DNA of 64,000 nt, taken from the NCBI RefSeq assembly GCF_032197885.1, contig NZ_CP134159.1, positions 2,294,001 through 2,358,000 of the forward strand, given 5' to 3'. Below the pieces are notes generated by a model. That model was not told the origin of the DNA and did not search any database. It saw only the letters and a list, made by a program, of their open reading frames with translations. The DNA is from Levilactobacillus namurensis. Its GTDB lineage: Bacteria; Bacillota; Bacilli; Lactobacillales; Lactobacillaceae. Below, one piece after another: positions 1 through 7,968 of the stretch; positions within the stretch are counted from its first letter, which is position 1; every line of letters begins with the position of its first letter. The position numbers and the translations under genes were made by a program.

Positions 1-92
1 CCATAGCTACAAACAGTTAATGAGCTTATTCATACCAGCCACCGCTACAGTCCGTTGCCAAACCATGTTCTGCTATGATTACACGACTGTAA

Positions 93-245
93 GCCGAGAG
101 GACGGCCAGACCAGGCTCAGCCGTGAAATTTTCCTTGGTGAGTGTTCCTTAGATTGCCTAGGAAAAGGCCCAACTTCGAGACCGCTTTGTGGCTCGAAGT
201 GGTGCCCACGGCGTTCCAGCCTTGTCTGGCTGTCCGGTAAGGCGG
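93..245 (+). ncRNA. Structured repeat RNA element, type 1 (copy A)
   Basis: About 153 nt in an intergenic region. The closing stem pairs GGACGGCCAGAC with GTCTGGCTGTCC and is flanked by a GCC-GAGA / GGTAA-GGC internal loop. Inside are stem CCGTG/CACGG, a hairpin built on TTTTCC/GGAAAA, and a hairpin CTTCGAG/CTCGAAG. The fixed linkers AAGGCCCAA and GTGCCCAC join them. The G-T wobble in the outer stem is a pair only if the plus strand is the RNA. An extended -10 (TG at 71-72, TATGAT at 74-79) lies 14 nt upstream, and the same upstream block recurs before copy C (19922-20074). No downstream gene is in the same orientation, so a cis-riboswitch role is unlikely. Family unknown to me. Confidence 0.65.
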
Positions 246-344
246 ATGACCATCACAGCGGTAATTAATTTATCATCACAGACTCGAAGTCCAGAGGGGG
301 ATGTCCAATTTTCAGCGCCACATAGGCCACGGCCATTCAAAAGA

Positions 345-376
345 GCTCTGTAAAACCAGCTTGGTTTTTACAGAGC
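345..376 (-). terminator. Terminator of the 398-706 gene
   Basis: Inverted repeat GCTCTGTAAAA with loop and TTTTACAGAGC. On the minus strand it is followed by TCTTTT. It lies 22 nt past the stop of the minus-strand gene, and also caps the region holding the plus-strand RNA element. Confidence 0.7.
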
Positions 377-397
377 CCATCTTAGTCTGTCTACTTT

Positions 398-706
398 TTA
401 ACTGTCCGACAATTCCTCGCTGGTCGGCGTATCCGCAGTGGCTGCCAGCTGGGTCAACGCCCGATGCAGGGTCGCCGGCAACTGCTGGCGAATCACCTGT
501 AACTGGGCCTGGCCCCGCGACGTCCGCGTCGCAGAAAAACCCAACTTCTGGGCCACCTGCGCCACCGATAGCCGCTCCGTCGCGACGTATCCGATCACCT
601 GACATTGGGGCAGGTTCAGGCTCAGGTCGGCCAACGGTTGATTGTAGCACTGGGTCACGAACCCGTAAATCGCCATGACCTTATTCAAATCATCCTGTAC
701 TGCCAT
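398..706 (-). CDS. Small protein of unknown function, possible HTH
   Basis: 102 aa from the ATG at 706. I chose this over an upstream TTG because GGAG sits 9 nt before it. I do not recognise the family. The central stretch LSVAQVAQKLGFSATR (about residues 51-66) reads like a helix-turn-helix, and the rest is mostly helical with a polar C-terminal tail (TPTSEELSDS). No signal peptide or membrane segment. It is a single-gene unit with its own terminator (345-376). The promoter region carries a perfect CcpA site and a palindrome (see 733-778), so expression should respond to carbon source. The neighbouring Mga-like regulator on the same strand may be functionally linked, but that is inference. 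Confidence 0.6.
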   Translation of the reverse strand: MAVQDDLNKVMAIYGFVTQCYNQPLADLSLNLPQCQVIGYVATERLSVAQVAQKLGFSATRTSRGQAQLQVIRQQLPATLHRALTQLAATADTPTSEELSDS

Positions 707-732
707 CCAGACCCACTCCAATTCGTTTAAAA

Positions 733-778
733 TGTATACGCTTACATCTAGTATACTACGTCATTCCCGATGACGTAG
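733..778 (-). promoter_or_regulatory. CcpA (CRE) site, -10 box and palindrome before the 398-706 gene
   Basis: On the minus strand, ATGTAAGCGTATACA (733-747) matches the CRE consensus WTGNAARCGNWWWCA at every position. A -10-like TATACT lies at 750-755 just upstream, so bound CcpA would block transcription (inference). Immediately upstream again is a perfect inverted repeat CTACGTCAT-N5-ATGACGTAG (756-778). It could be a second operator or the stem of a weak terminator for the 787-2262 gene, but it has no U-tract. Confidence 0.75.
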
Positions 779-786
779 CCTGAATC

Positions 787-2262
787 TTAGTCGGAATGTT
801 GAAAATCCAGCGCAAAGAGGGATAAGTCGTGATGCCGCAGCGTCTTGATCAACCGGTCCAGGTTCTCACCGTACTCCAATTCCTTAATCCAATGGAACGT
901 CTCCAGGTGGTGTTCCTGGGCGAACTGGTACGCTAAGTCATCCACCCCGTAAATCACCAGGTAGTTCGCCCGGCGCTGCGGGTCAATCGCCAGCTGGTCA
1001 CACAGAATCTGCAGATGCACGATGCCCCCCAACAACCGGTTAAAGACGTCCGTGGTGACCCCGACCATGTCGTAGGAGACCAGGATTTCAACTTTAGCCG
1101 CCGTCAGGTTCAACCCGTTGGTGTACTTGCTCAGGTACCCCTGAACCAACCGCAAATCACTACTGGTAATCAACTGTGGATAGAGTCGTGCCATACTGGT
1201 CGTCAGTGCGGCCGCGGCGGCCGTGGATTCCTTGGTCGCCCGGTACAGCGTCGTAATTTCAGGCCGCAATAGCGGGTCCACGCGAAACAGCATCATAAAC
1301 TGACATAAGGCGAATAACCAGTTGGCAAACCAGTTACGCCCCTCAGCATAATCCGTTAACTCGACGACTCCGGGGGCCAATTGGTAGTCCCCGACCCGCT
1401 GCTGCAACCCGCGGTACAGACGTTTCAAGCTATCTGGCCGCAACGCCCGAACAAAGTACGGCGAACTGGTCAGCAAGTAATCCAGCGTCGCCAGTTGTGT
1501 CAGCACCTTCTTGGGCGAGTCTCCCAGTTGAAGCTGAAAGTTACGGGCCAACTCCCGTAGATCCGTGAGGTGCGCCAGCGGTAACCGCAACGGCGCGTAC
1601 CGGTGCCCCTGCGCTAACCGCAACAACGAAATCGTGATCAACAATTCCCGGTGCTGCGCTAACCCCGGCGAATCACAGTAGAGCTGACTTCCTGTGTAGG
1701 TGGTCCGAATCGCCGTGGCCAACGGCCGGTACTGCAACGGCACCTTTGGCAGCTCCGCCAACGTGGTCATCGTCGTGGTAAACAGGGTCAGATACAGTAG
1801 TTGAATCAGCGCTTCATTCCCCGTCAGCTGCAACGGATTCGTGGTTAATTCCAGCTGATACTGGGCCAACTGCTCACGCATCGGCCGCATCCGCCGGTTG
1901 AACGTTGAGAGACTAATCTGGTGTTGGGCACAGACGTCTTGGGCCCGCTTCTCCGGGGACGCCAACGTGGTCAGAATCGCCTGATACGGAATACTGTTCA
2001 CGTATAGCCAGTGCCGGTACGCATCCGGCGTCACATCCGTCTCCAAATGGTCCTTGGTCAGCTTGGTCGCCGGCGCCAGTTCTAGCAGGTCCGCCCGCAG
2101 ATTCAACAGCACATGGTAGGCCTGCGAATAGCTTTCCGACGTATCGGTCGCAAAATCGGCCAAGTTAAAATGGCCCCCCTGATCATTAATAAATGTTAAT
2201 AACCGAATCTTGCGCGTCGCCTTAGGCGTTAACATCGCAAAATCAATCTTCACATGACTCAC
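787..2262 (-). CDS. Mga-family helix-turn-helix transcriptional regulator
   Basis: 491 aa, close to the usual Mga/AtxA-type length (about 500 aa). The N-terminus looks like a first winged HTH (residues 10-65). A second, Mga-type HTH follows at about 95-155, recognised from ISLSTFNRRMRPMREQL and the PLQLTGNEALIQLLY continuation typical of this family. The rest (160-490) would hold the PRD-like and EIIB-like regions of Mga regulators, which are weakly conserved. Proteins of this class are stand-alone virulence or sugar-responsive regulators that can be phosphorylated by the PTS. The target is not evident. It lies 24 nt before the palindrome of the CRE-controlled small gene and could act there. 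No transport genes adjoin it. Confidence 0.75.
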   Translation of the reverse strand: MSHVKIDFAMLTPKATRKIRLLTFINDQGGHFNLADFATDTSESYSQAYHVLLNLRADLLELAPATKLTKDHLETDVTPDAYRHWLYVNSIPYQAILTTLASPEKRAQDVCAQHQISLSTFNRRMRPMREQLAQYQLELTTNPLQLTGNEALIQLLYLTLFTTTMTTLAELPKVPLQYRPLATAIRTTYTGSQLYCDSPGLAQHRELLITISLLRLAQGHRYAPLRLPLAHLTDLRELARNFQLQLGDSPKKVLTQLATLDYLLTSSPYFVRALRPDSLKRLYRGLQQRVGDYQLAPGVVELTDYAEGRNWFANWLFALCQFMMLFRVDPLLRPEITTLYRATKESTAAAAALTTSMARLYPQLITSSDLRLVQGYLSKYTNGLNLTAAKVEILVSYDMVGVTTDVFNRLLGGIVHLQILCDQLAIDPQRRANYLVIYGVDDLAYQFAQEHHLETFHWIKELEYGENLDRLIKTLRHHDLSLFALDFQHSD

Positions 2263-2325
2263 TCCCCCGTGATAATTAGACAGCCCCCGGCCACCGGGCC
2301 GAGGGCTGACACAGTCTCCACGCGT

Positions 2326-2568
2326 TTAGGCGACGTCCGTGACCGTGGCGTGCTGGACATCCAGCGCCGTCAACGTCTCCTTCAAAACGATTCGTGGATC
2401 ATCATACCGAATAGACGGTAAGACGCTACTCAGGTAATTGCCGGTCAATCGTCCTGCGACGATTTCCGGTGCCACATGGACTTCTCGGCCGTCATTCAAA
2501 ATCAATGTCACCCGTTTGCCTGCTGCTAACCGTCCAACTAGTGGTAACGTTTCAACCTTTTGGACCAT
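2326..2568 (-). CDS. Hypothetical protein, 80 aa
   Basis: Starts at ATG with GGAAGG a few bases upstream (minus strand, around 2574-2581). The sequence is VETLPLVGRLAAGKRVTLILNDG followed by a basic-acidic mix, without Cys, signal peptide or membrane helix. It may form a small beta-barrel, since residues 10-35 read as alternating hydrophobic strands, but I do not recognise the family. It lies 63 nt upstream of the Mga-like gene on the same strand and could be its leader gene. No intervening terminator is visible. Confidence 0.55.
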   Translation of the reverse strand: MVQKVETLPLVGRLAAGKRVTLILNDGREVHVAPEIVAGRLTGNYLSSVLPSIRYDDPRIVLKETLTALDVQHATVTDVA

Positions 2569-2803
2569 TCAATCACCTTCCTATGCGTTTTTCTATACCT
2601 ATTTTAACACGTCATTTCCAAATCCGACCGTCTAGTTACTCAACAACGTACCCACCCTGAAAACCGTTCGTGTGCAAAAGTTTACGTTTTTCTTATTATT
2701 TTTGCGGACCGCATTTTGCGAAGCGTTTTCCATGCTATGCTCTATGCCGGACTGGTTGAGACTATCGACATTTAACATTCAAGTAGGGGGAGAGAGACAT
2801 ACC

Positions 2804-4030
2804 ATGTGGCTTAGCAATTTAAATACCTTTTTCGTCATCGGCTACCCAATCTTCGTATCCGTTATCTGGATCACGGGTAGTTTATTTTTCGGCCTTTTTC
2901 GGCGTCAACAGCGCCAGCGGCGAACCCGCCTAACACCGCAGACGGCCCCGTTCGTTTCCATCCTGGTCCCGGCACACAACGAGACCGCAACACTGGAGTC
3001 GGCCGTCTATTCACTGGCCAAACTGGACTACCCGCACTACGAAGTCATCCTCATCGATGACGCCAGTACGGACGCCACCTTGGCCATGATGCAGCGCCTG
3101 AAAAAACACTGGGCAGCAACGTTAGCCCTAACCATCGTCGCGTTGCCCGTCAACCAAGGGAAGGCCAACGCCTTAAATCAGGGGTATCAGGTCGCCCAGG
3201 GGGATTACTTAATGGCCATCGACGCCGATTCACTCTTGGCGCCCGATGCCGTCAGTCAACTGGTGACGACGCTCGCCGAAAATCCACGCTACGGGGCAGT
3301 TACGGGGAAGCCCGTAGTGCGGAACCGCACTAGTCTACTGGGGCGCTTACAGTTACTGGAATACGTGGCCGTGATCGACCTGATCAAGAAGGCCCAATCC
3401 TATCTGACCGGCAACATCACCACGGTCTCCGGGGTTCTAGTGGCGTTTCGCCGCGAAGCCTTAGACGCCGTGGGCGGGTGGAATCCGGACGTCTTAACCG
3501 AAGACATCGACATCACCTGGCGCCTGTACCGGCACCACTGGCGCGTGGCCTACGAACCACAAGCCATCTGCTGGATCCTGGTACCCGAGCGGATGCGGGG
3601 GCTGATCAAGCAACGGCAACGCTGGGCCCGGGGCGGCTTAGAAGTCCTGGTCACCAACTGGCGCGGGCTGTTCACGGCCCCCATCGGCCAACGGTGGCTG
3701 CTCGCGGAGTCCGTTATCAGTAACATCTGGGCCACGCTGACCGCTTTTGGAATGCTGGCCTACGGATTTCAACTTCTGTTCTTGCACAGCCTATCGTTAG
3801 ATGGTAACCTGTTGGTTCTGATGTTTATCCTAAACGGCATCCAGTTCACCATTGGGTTCTTCGCGTCCCAATATACCGCCCAGCTTAAGGGGCCGGAACT
3901 ACTGCTCGTTCCAATCTACGTTTTGTATTACTGGCTCATCAACCTGGTGAGTTGCCTGCTGGCCATTGGCTCTTATCTGGTCAACCCGCAGCGAACCGGG
4001 ACTTGGCGGAGTCCAGATCGGGGGTTATAA
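2804..4030 (+). CDS. pgaC: Poly-N-acetylglucosamine-type synthase, glycosyltransferase family 2 (PgaC/IcaA-like)
   Basis: 408 aa membrane glycosyltransferase expected to polymerise beta-1,6-GlcNAc from UDP-GlcNAc. One N-terminal membrane helix (about 10-32) is followed by the GT2 domain: VSILVPAHNE near residue 52, DDASTD at 85-90, DADS at 140-143, TEDID at 232-236 and the QxxRW motif (QRQRW) at 270-274. Three to four membrane helices close the protein. All residues of the processive GT2 signature (D, D, D, QxxRW) are present. I chose the ATG at 2804, preceded by a purine-rich GGGGGAGAGAG. The frame stays open upstream to 2672, but that stretch looks like promoter sequence. First gene of a three-gene operon (gap 3 nt, then a 4-nt overlap). 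The IcaB-like deacetylase downstream supports the assignment. No icaC homologue is present. Confidence 0.82.
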   Translation: MWLSNLNTFFVIGYPIFVSVIWITGSLFFGLFRRQQRQRRTRLTPQTAPFVSILVPAHNETATLESAVYSLAKLDYPHYEVILIDDASTDATLAMMQRLKKHWAATLALTIVALPVNQGKANALNQGYQVAQGDYLMAIDADSLLAPDAVSQLVTTLAENPRYGAVTGKPVVRNRTSLLGRLQLLEYVAVIDLIKKAQSYLTGNITTVSGVLVAFRREALDAVGGWNPDVLTEDIDITWRLYRHHWRVAYEPQAICWILVPERMRGLIKQRQRWARGGLEVLVTNWRGLFTAPIGQRWLLAESVISNIWATLTAFGMLAYGFQLLFLHSLSLDGNLLVLMFILNGIQFTIGFFASQYTAQLKGPELLLVPIYVLYYWLINLVSCLLAIGSYLVNPQRTGTWRSPDRGL

Positions 4031-4033
4031 ATC

Positions 4034-4336
4034 GTGCAAAAACGGGAGAAGTTTGCACCAATCATTCGCCGGCAGACCAGCTGGCGCAGTCGGAGTACAC
4101 GAGGCCTAGTCCTCGTGGCATTATGGGGATTCATCGCTTTAGTGGTCTTAGCCAACATCGGGTTCAGTCTGGGCTGGTACAGTGATTCACTGGTCAGCCT
4201 CTACCTCTTGTTCAACCTCAAGGTCCACGGCGATAATCAATTGTTAGTCTTTATCGGGTGGTTAATCGTCCTGACCCCAGTCTATTGTGGCTGGCGCTGG
4301 TACCGCCTCAGTCACCACAAGGGAGGTCGCTCATGA
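4034..4336 (+). CDS. IcaD/PgaD-like small membrane partner
   Basis: 100 aa with two hydrophobic segments (about residues 25-50 and 68-88) separated by a short polar loop (NLKVHGDNQL), then a basic tail. Size, topology and position between a PgaC-like synthase and an IcaB-like deacetylase fit the IcaD/PgaD auxiliary subunit that activates the synthase. Sequence similarity of such short subunits is low, so the call rests on context. The stop overlaps the start of the next gene by 4 nt, and a GGAGG just before its end serves the next gene. Confidence 0.6.
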   Translation: MQKREKFAPIIRRQTSWRSRSTRGLVLVALWGFIALVVLANIGFSLGWYSDSLVSLYLLFNLKVHGDNQLLVFIGWLIVLTPVYCGWRWYRLSHHKGGRS

Positions 4337-5229
4337 GCCACCGCTTACGTCGGAACTTGTTGTTGACCGCAGTCTTAGCGGTCATCGTCGGGGTCGGCTG
4401 GACGGTCCGCAAACAGGCCGTTCAAGAGTCCGCCATGCGCGAGAGTTACGCGCTGCCCAAGACCTACCAGCAGATGCGCAACGGTATCATGGTCCTGTGT
4501 TACCACCGGATTCTGGGCGACAACGTCCCGACCAAGGTCATTCGCGACCTATCACCGAACTCTCAGCTGCACGAATTCAACGTCCCAGCTGACCAGTTCG
4601 CCCAACAGATGAAATACTTACACGACCACCACGTCAAGGTCATCACTTCAGACCAGATGGCGCGGATGGTCCACCATCACCAGCCTATTCGCGGAAAATA
4701 CGCCGTTCTGAGCTTTGACGACATCGACCGGACCGTGATCGACCACGCCGTTCCCGTGATGAATCGCTACAAGTTCCCCTTCACCGCCTTCATTATTACG
4801 GGGAATACCGGTGAATACCGGGAAGGCACCCAGCTGGCGACCTGGTCACAGATCAACGCCGCCCGGAAGACCACTCACGGTCGGATGGAACTGGGCCTGC
4901 ACACCCACGACATGCACCACTTGAACGCCCACATGCAACCCGTGTTCATGCAACCCCACTTCTACGGCAAGTTCCAACGGGACTTCGCCCAGTCTAAGCG
5001 GGATCTGGTGCGGCACACGGGCGTCCGGGCCAACTCGTTCGCCTTTCCATACGGCGCCGGAACGGACCAGATCAACCGATTCCTGGCCCAACAAAAGCTG
5101 GCTTGGGTGGCCACCCTCGATACGGGACTGGTCACCGACGACACCGACCTCAACGAAACACCGCGGGTCATCGTCAACCACGAAAGTTGGCCGTCCATCG
5201 CGCACTGGTTCCAGTCGTCCGATTCGTAA
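4333..5229 (+). CDS. icaB: Polysaccharide deacetylase, IcaB/PgaB-like
   Basis: 298 aa. The ATG at 4333 overlaps the previous stop, with GGGAGG upstream. An N-terminal membrane anchor or signal (residues 8-25) leads to an extracellular NodB-type domain. MVLCYHRI (about 50-57) is followed by the metal and catalytic motif LSFDDID (about 122), then HTHDMHH (about 187-193) with the second metal ligands, and AFPYGAG near 228. Family members remove N-acetyl groups from a fraction of GlcNAc residues in poly-GlcNAc, making it cationic and surface-retained. Last gene of the operon, followed by strong hairpins at 5295-5345. The full motif set suggests it is active. Confidence 0.8.
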   Translation: MSHRLRRNLLLTAVLAVIVGVGWTVRKQAVQESAMRESYALPKTYQQMRNGIMVLCYHRILGDNVPTKVIRDLSPNSQLHEFNVPADQFAQQMKYLHDHHVKVITSDQMARMVHHHQPIRGKYAVLSFDDIDRTVIDHAVPVMNRYKFPFTAFIITGNTGEYREGTQLATWSQINAARKTTHGRMELGLHTHDMHHLNAHMQPVFMQPHFYGKFQRDFAQSKRDLVRHTGVRANSFAFPYGAGTDQINRFLAQQKLAWVATLDTGLVTDDTDLNETPRVIVNHESWPSIAHWFQSSDS

Positions 5230-5294
5230 CCGACCGGCCACTTCCACCGGGGGGCGAGTTCTAGAACTCGCGTTAATGGTCATCAAGATAAACC

Positions 5295-5345
5295 AAAAGA
5301 ACCGTCTATCACCCGGAACTTTCCCTGGTGACAGACGGTTCTTTT
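5295..5345 (+). terminator. Rho-independent terminator of the exopolysaccharide operon
   Basis: Long hairpin AAAAGAACCGTCT ... AGACGGTTCTTTT, with a further GTGA/TCAC-paired apex, 65 nt past the deacetylase stop. The symmetrical A/T flanks let it work on both strands. Confidence 0.85.
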
Positions 5346-5435
5346 CATCTCCACAGCAACCCTGAACCTCTCGTAGATTCGGTCGTCTTTTTTCTGACCA
5401 GAACCGATCTGGTCCTCAACTAACCGCCGGCACTC

Positions 5436-5469
5436 GTGCAGGTCATCCCCCCTAGCCGCTGACCTGCAC
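5436..5469. repeat. Perfect 10-bp inverted repeat
   Basis: GTGCAGGTCA, 14-nt loop, TGACCTGCAC. No U-tract follows on either strand, so it is not a standard terminator. It lies between two terminators in a gene-free stretch. Role unknown. Confidence 0.5.
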
Positions 5470-5480
5470 AATAGCTTCTA

Positions 5481-5526
5481 AAAACAGCCTGACCCCCGCG
5501 CAAGGAAGCGGGGATCAGGCTGTTTA
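5481..5526. terminator. Bidirectional terminator
   Basis: AAACAGCCTGA-CCCCCGC paired with GCGGGG-TCAGGCTGTTT. Probably ends transcription coming leftward from the permease gene (5727-7145). Confidence 0.75.
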
Positions 5527-5560
5527 TCATAACGGTTTAAGTTTACCCTCACAGGTAACG

Positions 5561-5689
5561 TCATGTCTTCAGACCCCGGTAACCACCGGACACTCGCCGA
5601 TAGGATGCGTAGTCCCAGTCGTGAATATCGTCGTAATTGGCCGTGATCTGTTTTAGAAACGGTTTAAAAACTAATTGGTGACCAGAAAC
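5561..5689 (-). pseudogene. Possible decayed coding fragment
   Basis: A 42-codon minus-strand frame opens directly after a stop and has no start codon. It reads VSGHQLVFKPFLKQI and continues with acidic and aromatic residues (NYDDIHDWDYASYRR) to a TGA. Its protein-like composition suggests the 3' end of a lost gene. The family is not recognised, and chance is possible. Confidence 0.25.
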
Positions 5690-5726
5690 TCAAAGGACCT
5701 CTGCCACAACCGTTCTGGTTTAAGCT

Positions 5727-7145
5727 CTAATCCTTATTTTCTACCGGTGCGGCTGCCGGGTGCGTCAAGCGCATCCCCAGACCGTAGATGACCGCCGTGA
5801 TGATCATCGCGATAAACGTCGCGCCAATCGTGGTCGAGATGACTGTGACCTGCTTCAGGCCCCAGTACGCCACGACCCCCAAGAGCCAGCTGGCCACGGC
5901 GACCCAGTTGATCCCCCGGGTGTACCAGTAAGCCCCGCGAACCTTAGTGAACTCGGCCAACCGGTACTGCTTCCCCTTCAAGAAGAAGTAGTCGACCAAG
6001 AAGACCGCAATCTCGGGTCCCAGGAACATCCCAATACCATCTAAGAACGCCTCGAAAACGTCCAAGAAGCTGGCCAGGTAGACCGGAATGAAGGTGACCG
6101 CCGCCGCAACTAAGGTCACGATCCAGAGACTGACGTTTAACGACAGCTGGTGAACCATGTTCGTCAGCGCCGACCCGGCCGACATCAGGTTGACCGCATT
6201 AGCCGTGGTACTGGTCAAGACGATGACTAAGAGGGCCAAGACCCCCAGCCCCAACTTCGCCGCTACCGTACTAGGGTCAGAGTTGTTCGGGTCGAAGTGG
6301 TTCAGCGTGACCGCCGTACCAATCGTGGCGAACAGGCCGATAAAGGCGAACCAGAACAGGCCGAAGTTCGCGCCCAAGAAACTGAAGGTCGTCGCCGCTG
6401 ACTTCTTCGCCGTGAAGCGACTGAAGTCCGAGGCCGCCGTGACCCAAGCCAGGTTGAAGGCGGCTAAGGTGTCGGCCGCAACGCCGGAAGACATCCGTAA
6501 GTTGTGGGGCGGCTGCCAAGTCAGGATATCCCTGAACGAGACCATCCGGAAGACCACGACGGATTCCCAGACCACGAAGATGACCACCAGGACGATCCCA
6601 ATCCGTTCGATCAACCGCACGGAACGTTCCCCTAGTGAAATACTCAATAAATGCAAGACACTCATGATGACGATTCCGATAATCAACCCGAAGTTACCGC
6701 CCGCTTTCCCGTAAACGGGCCAGCCAAAGAGTTCCCCAAAGATGTAGCTAATGGACGTTGCGGCGATAAACGTGTTCACGGCCGCCCAGCCGATGAACTG
6801 CACCACGTTGATGATCGACGGAATAAAGCTCCCGCGCAACCCAAACGATGCCCGGGTCAGCGCCATGGCGGGCAACCCCGTCCGGTAACCCATTTCACTG
6901 GCTAACGCCAATAAGAGGTACGACACCAAGCCCACGATGATCAAGGTCGTCGACGCAGTGACCAGCCCGCAAGCCGCAATCACACCCCCGCCGATGTACC
7001 AGGTCCCGTTATTGGCGTTGGCCCCAATCCAAGTCGCAAATAAATCCCAGTTCGTCATGCGCCGATTCTTGCGCGGAATCGACTCGACGTGACCAAACGT
7101 TGTCGCCGTTGGTTTCGCTGTCGTTGCTTTTACCTCTTGTGCCAT
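5727..7145 (-). CDS. NCS1-family nucleobase permease (cytosine/uracil type)
   Basis: 472 aa, 12 predicted membrane helices, typical of NCS1 cation-coupled symporters. The N-terminal NWDLFATWIGANANNGTWYIGG is the hallmark helix-1 region, and EMGYRTGLPAM and FIGWAAVNTF are helix 2-3 signatures. The substrate cannot be read from sequence, but an upstream PyrR-type attenuator and an adjacent deoxyribosyltransferase point to a pyrimidine base (cytosine or uracil). Second gene of an operon with ndt (31-nt gap, AAAGGTGA ribosome site). It resembles CodB and CytX proteins; a thiamine precursor role (CytX) is less likely without thi genes or a TPP riboswitch. Confidence 0.8.
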   Translation of the reverse strand: MAQEVKATTAKPTATTFGHVESIPRKNRRMTNWDLFATWIGANANNGTWYIGGGVIAACGLVTASTTLIIVGLVSYLLLALASEMGYRTGLPAMALTRASFGLRGSFIPSIINVVQFIGWAAVNTFIAATSISYIFGELFGWPVYGKAGGNFGLIIGIVIMSVLHLLSISLGERSVRLIERIGIVLVVIFVVWESVVVFRMVSFRDILTWQPPHNLRMSSGVAADTLAAFNLAWVTAASDFSRFTAKKSAATTFSFLGANFGLFWFAFIGLFATIGTAVTLNHFDPNNSDPSTVAAKLGLGVLALLVIVLTSTTANAVNLMSAGSALTNMVHQLSLNVSLWIVTLVAAAVTFIPVYLASFLDVFEAFLDGIGMFLGPEIAVFLVDYFFLKGKQYRLAEFTKVRGAYWYTRGINWVAVASWLLGVVAYWGLKQVTVISTTIGATFIAMIITAVIYGLGMRLTHPAAAPVENKD

Positions 7146-7176
7146 GCTGATTCACCTTTCTTAAGTTGTCAATCTG

Positions 7177-7617
7177 TTACAAGATTTCCCCAACAAAATC
7201 GCCTTGTGGCAAGGTGTTAAAATCATACGTCGCGAAATCCGCGACCTGCTTGGTGTAGTAGTGGAGGCTTTCGGTCACCATCAAGTTGACGCCCTCCGCC
7301 TTTTCCTGCAAAGCCAGGATCGGCATGTCGCGCATCGTGGCGACCCCTAATTCGTAAGCGGTCCCGGAATCAATGTTCTGCGCTTCGAAGTCCAAGACCG
7401 TCACGATAACGTCAGCCGCAGCGATTTGCGTCATGTCCCGGTGGTAGATCTCCGTCGCCCATTCCTTGGTGAACTGTTCAGCCTGGGCGTCCTGATGTAA
7501 CCGCGGAGAGTAGAAGTCCTTGACCGTCGGGTTGGCGGTCAGGGCTTGTTCCAACCGGGTCACCCGGTCGACTTGCTCGGGACTAAAGAACGGACTTGCA
7601 ACGTAGATTTGTGCCAT
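7177..7617 (-). CDS. ndt: Nucleoside 2-deoxyribosyltransferase
   Basis: 146 aa, slightly shorter than the classic lactobacillus enzyme (157 aa). Exchanges the base of 2'-deoxynucleosides, a salvage reaction in the cytoplasm. MAQIYVASPFF at the N-terminus is the substrate-loop start, VIVTVLDFEAQNIDSGTAYELG (about 71-92) contains the Asp residues that bind the base and deoxyribose and the catalytic Glu in YELG, and the aromatic residues near HYYTK fit the active-site lid. GGAGG lies 9 nt before the ATG. First gene of the PyrR-attenuated operon with an NCS1 permease, consistent with import of a base followed by conversion to a deoxynucleoside. Confidence 0.88.
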   Translation of the reverse strand: MAQIYVASPFFSPEQVDRVTRLEQALTANPTVKDFYSPRLHQDAQAEQFTKEWATEIYHRDMTQIAAADVIVTVLDFEAQNIDSGTAYELGVATMRDMPILALQEKAEGVNLMVTESLHYYTKQVADFATYDFNTLPQGDFVGEIL

Positions 7618-7813
7618 GAAAAAATGCCTCCAAAGTTTTGAGTTTCAACCAGCTAGCCACGAAAAAAGCGGCCGAATTCCGCAAGAATGTCGGCCGCTAG
7701 CCGCCAGAAAAATTTCCAGCTTCTACCGTACCTTTGTTAGTCTCACGGGACTAATTTAAAAGGACTATTTGGTTGTTAGAACGTATTATACGGACTCCCT
7801 CGCTGGTCGTCAA
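7618..7813 (-). promoter_or_regulatory. Promoter and PyrR-type attenuator leader of ndt-permease
   Basis: On the minus strand, -35 TTGACG (7808-7813) and -10 TATAAT (7785-7790) are 17 nt apart. The leader then contains AGTCCCGTGAGACT (7739-7752), 13 of 14 positions of the PyrR-binding consensus ARUCCNGNGAGGYU, closed by AGTC/GACT. Further down, GCGGCCGA / TCGGCCGC followed by T6 (about 7664-7698) is a strong terminator just before the ndt ribosome site. Known PyrR systems use UMP/UTP-dependent binding to favour the terminator, so pyrimidine excess should shut this operon. No pyrR gene is in the window. Confidence 0.82.
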
Positions 7814-7968
7814 TCCTCATTTCTTTGATAGCGTTTTCCGTTAAACGTTATACGTCCCTCATTTCTGGTCACTGGCGGATTTTCCGCTTTTTCGCACCAG
7901 TCCCTTAGTTGTCAAGGGCCCGCTAGCTTGCTACACTTAAACTATTCAGGAGAGGAGCAAAATCAGTC

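Noticed and set aside
20..340. Overlapping ORFs in both directions across the left-edge RNA element
   Set aside because: They run through a conserved structured element, similar frames recur in every copy because of its composition, and none has a ribosome site.
301..678. Long plus-strand and minus-strand ORFs over the small 398-706 gene
   Set aside because: The plus-strand frame and the second minus-strand frame (312-650) are Pro/Gly-rich, without ribosome sites, and overlap the gene with its own promoter and terminator.
2700..2735. CRE site before the exopolysaccharide operon
   Set aside because: TTTTGCGAAGCGTTTTCC resembles a CRE but has one extra base in the core, so it does not fit the consensus.
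2672..2803. N-terminal extension of the PgaC-like synthase
   Set aside because: This stretch looks like promoter DNA. The ATG at 2804 gives a protein that starts just before the expected membrane helix.
5283..5471. 62-aa minus-strand ORF
   Set aside because: Runs through a terminator hairpin and an inverted repeat, with no ribosome site.
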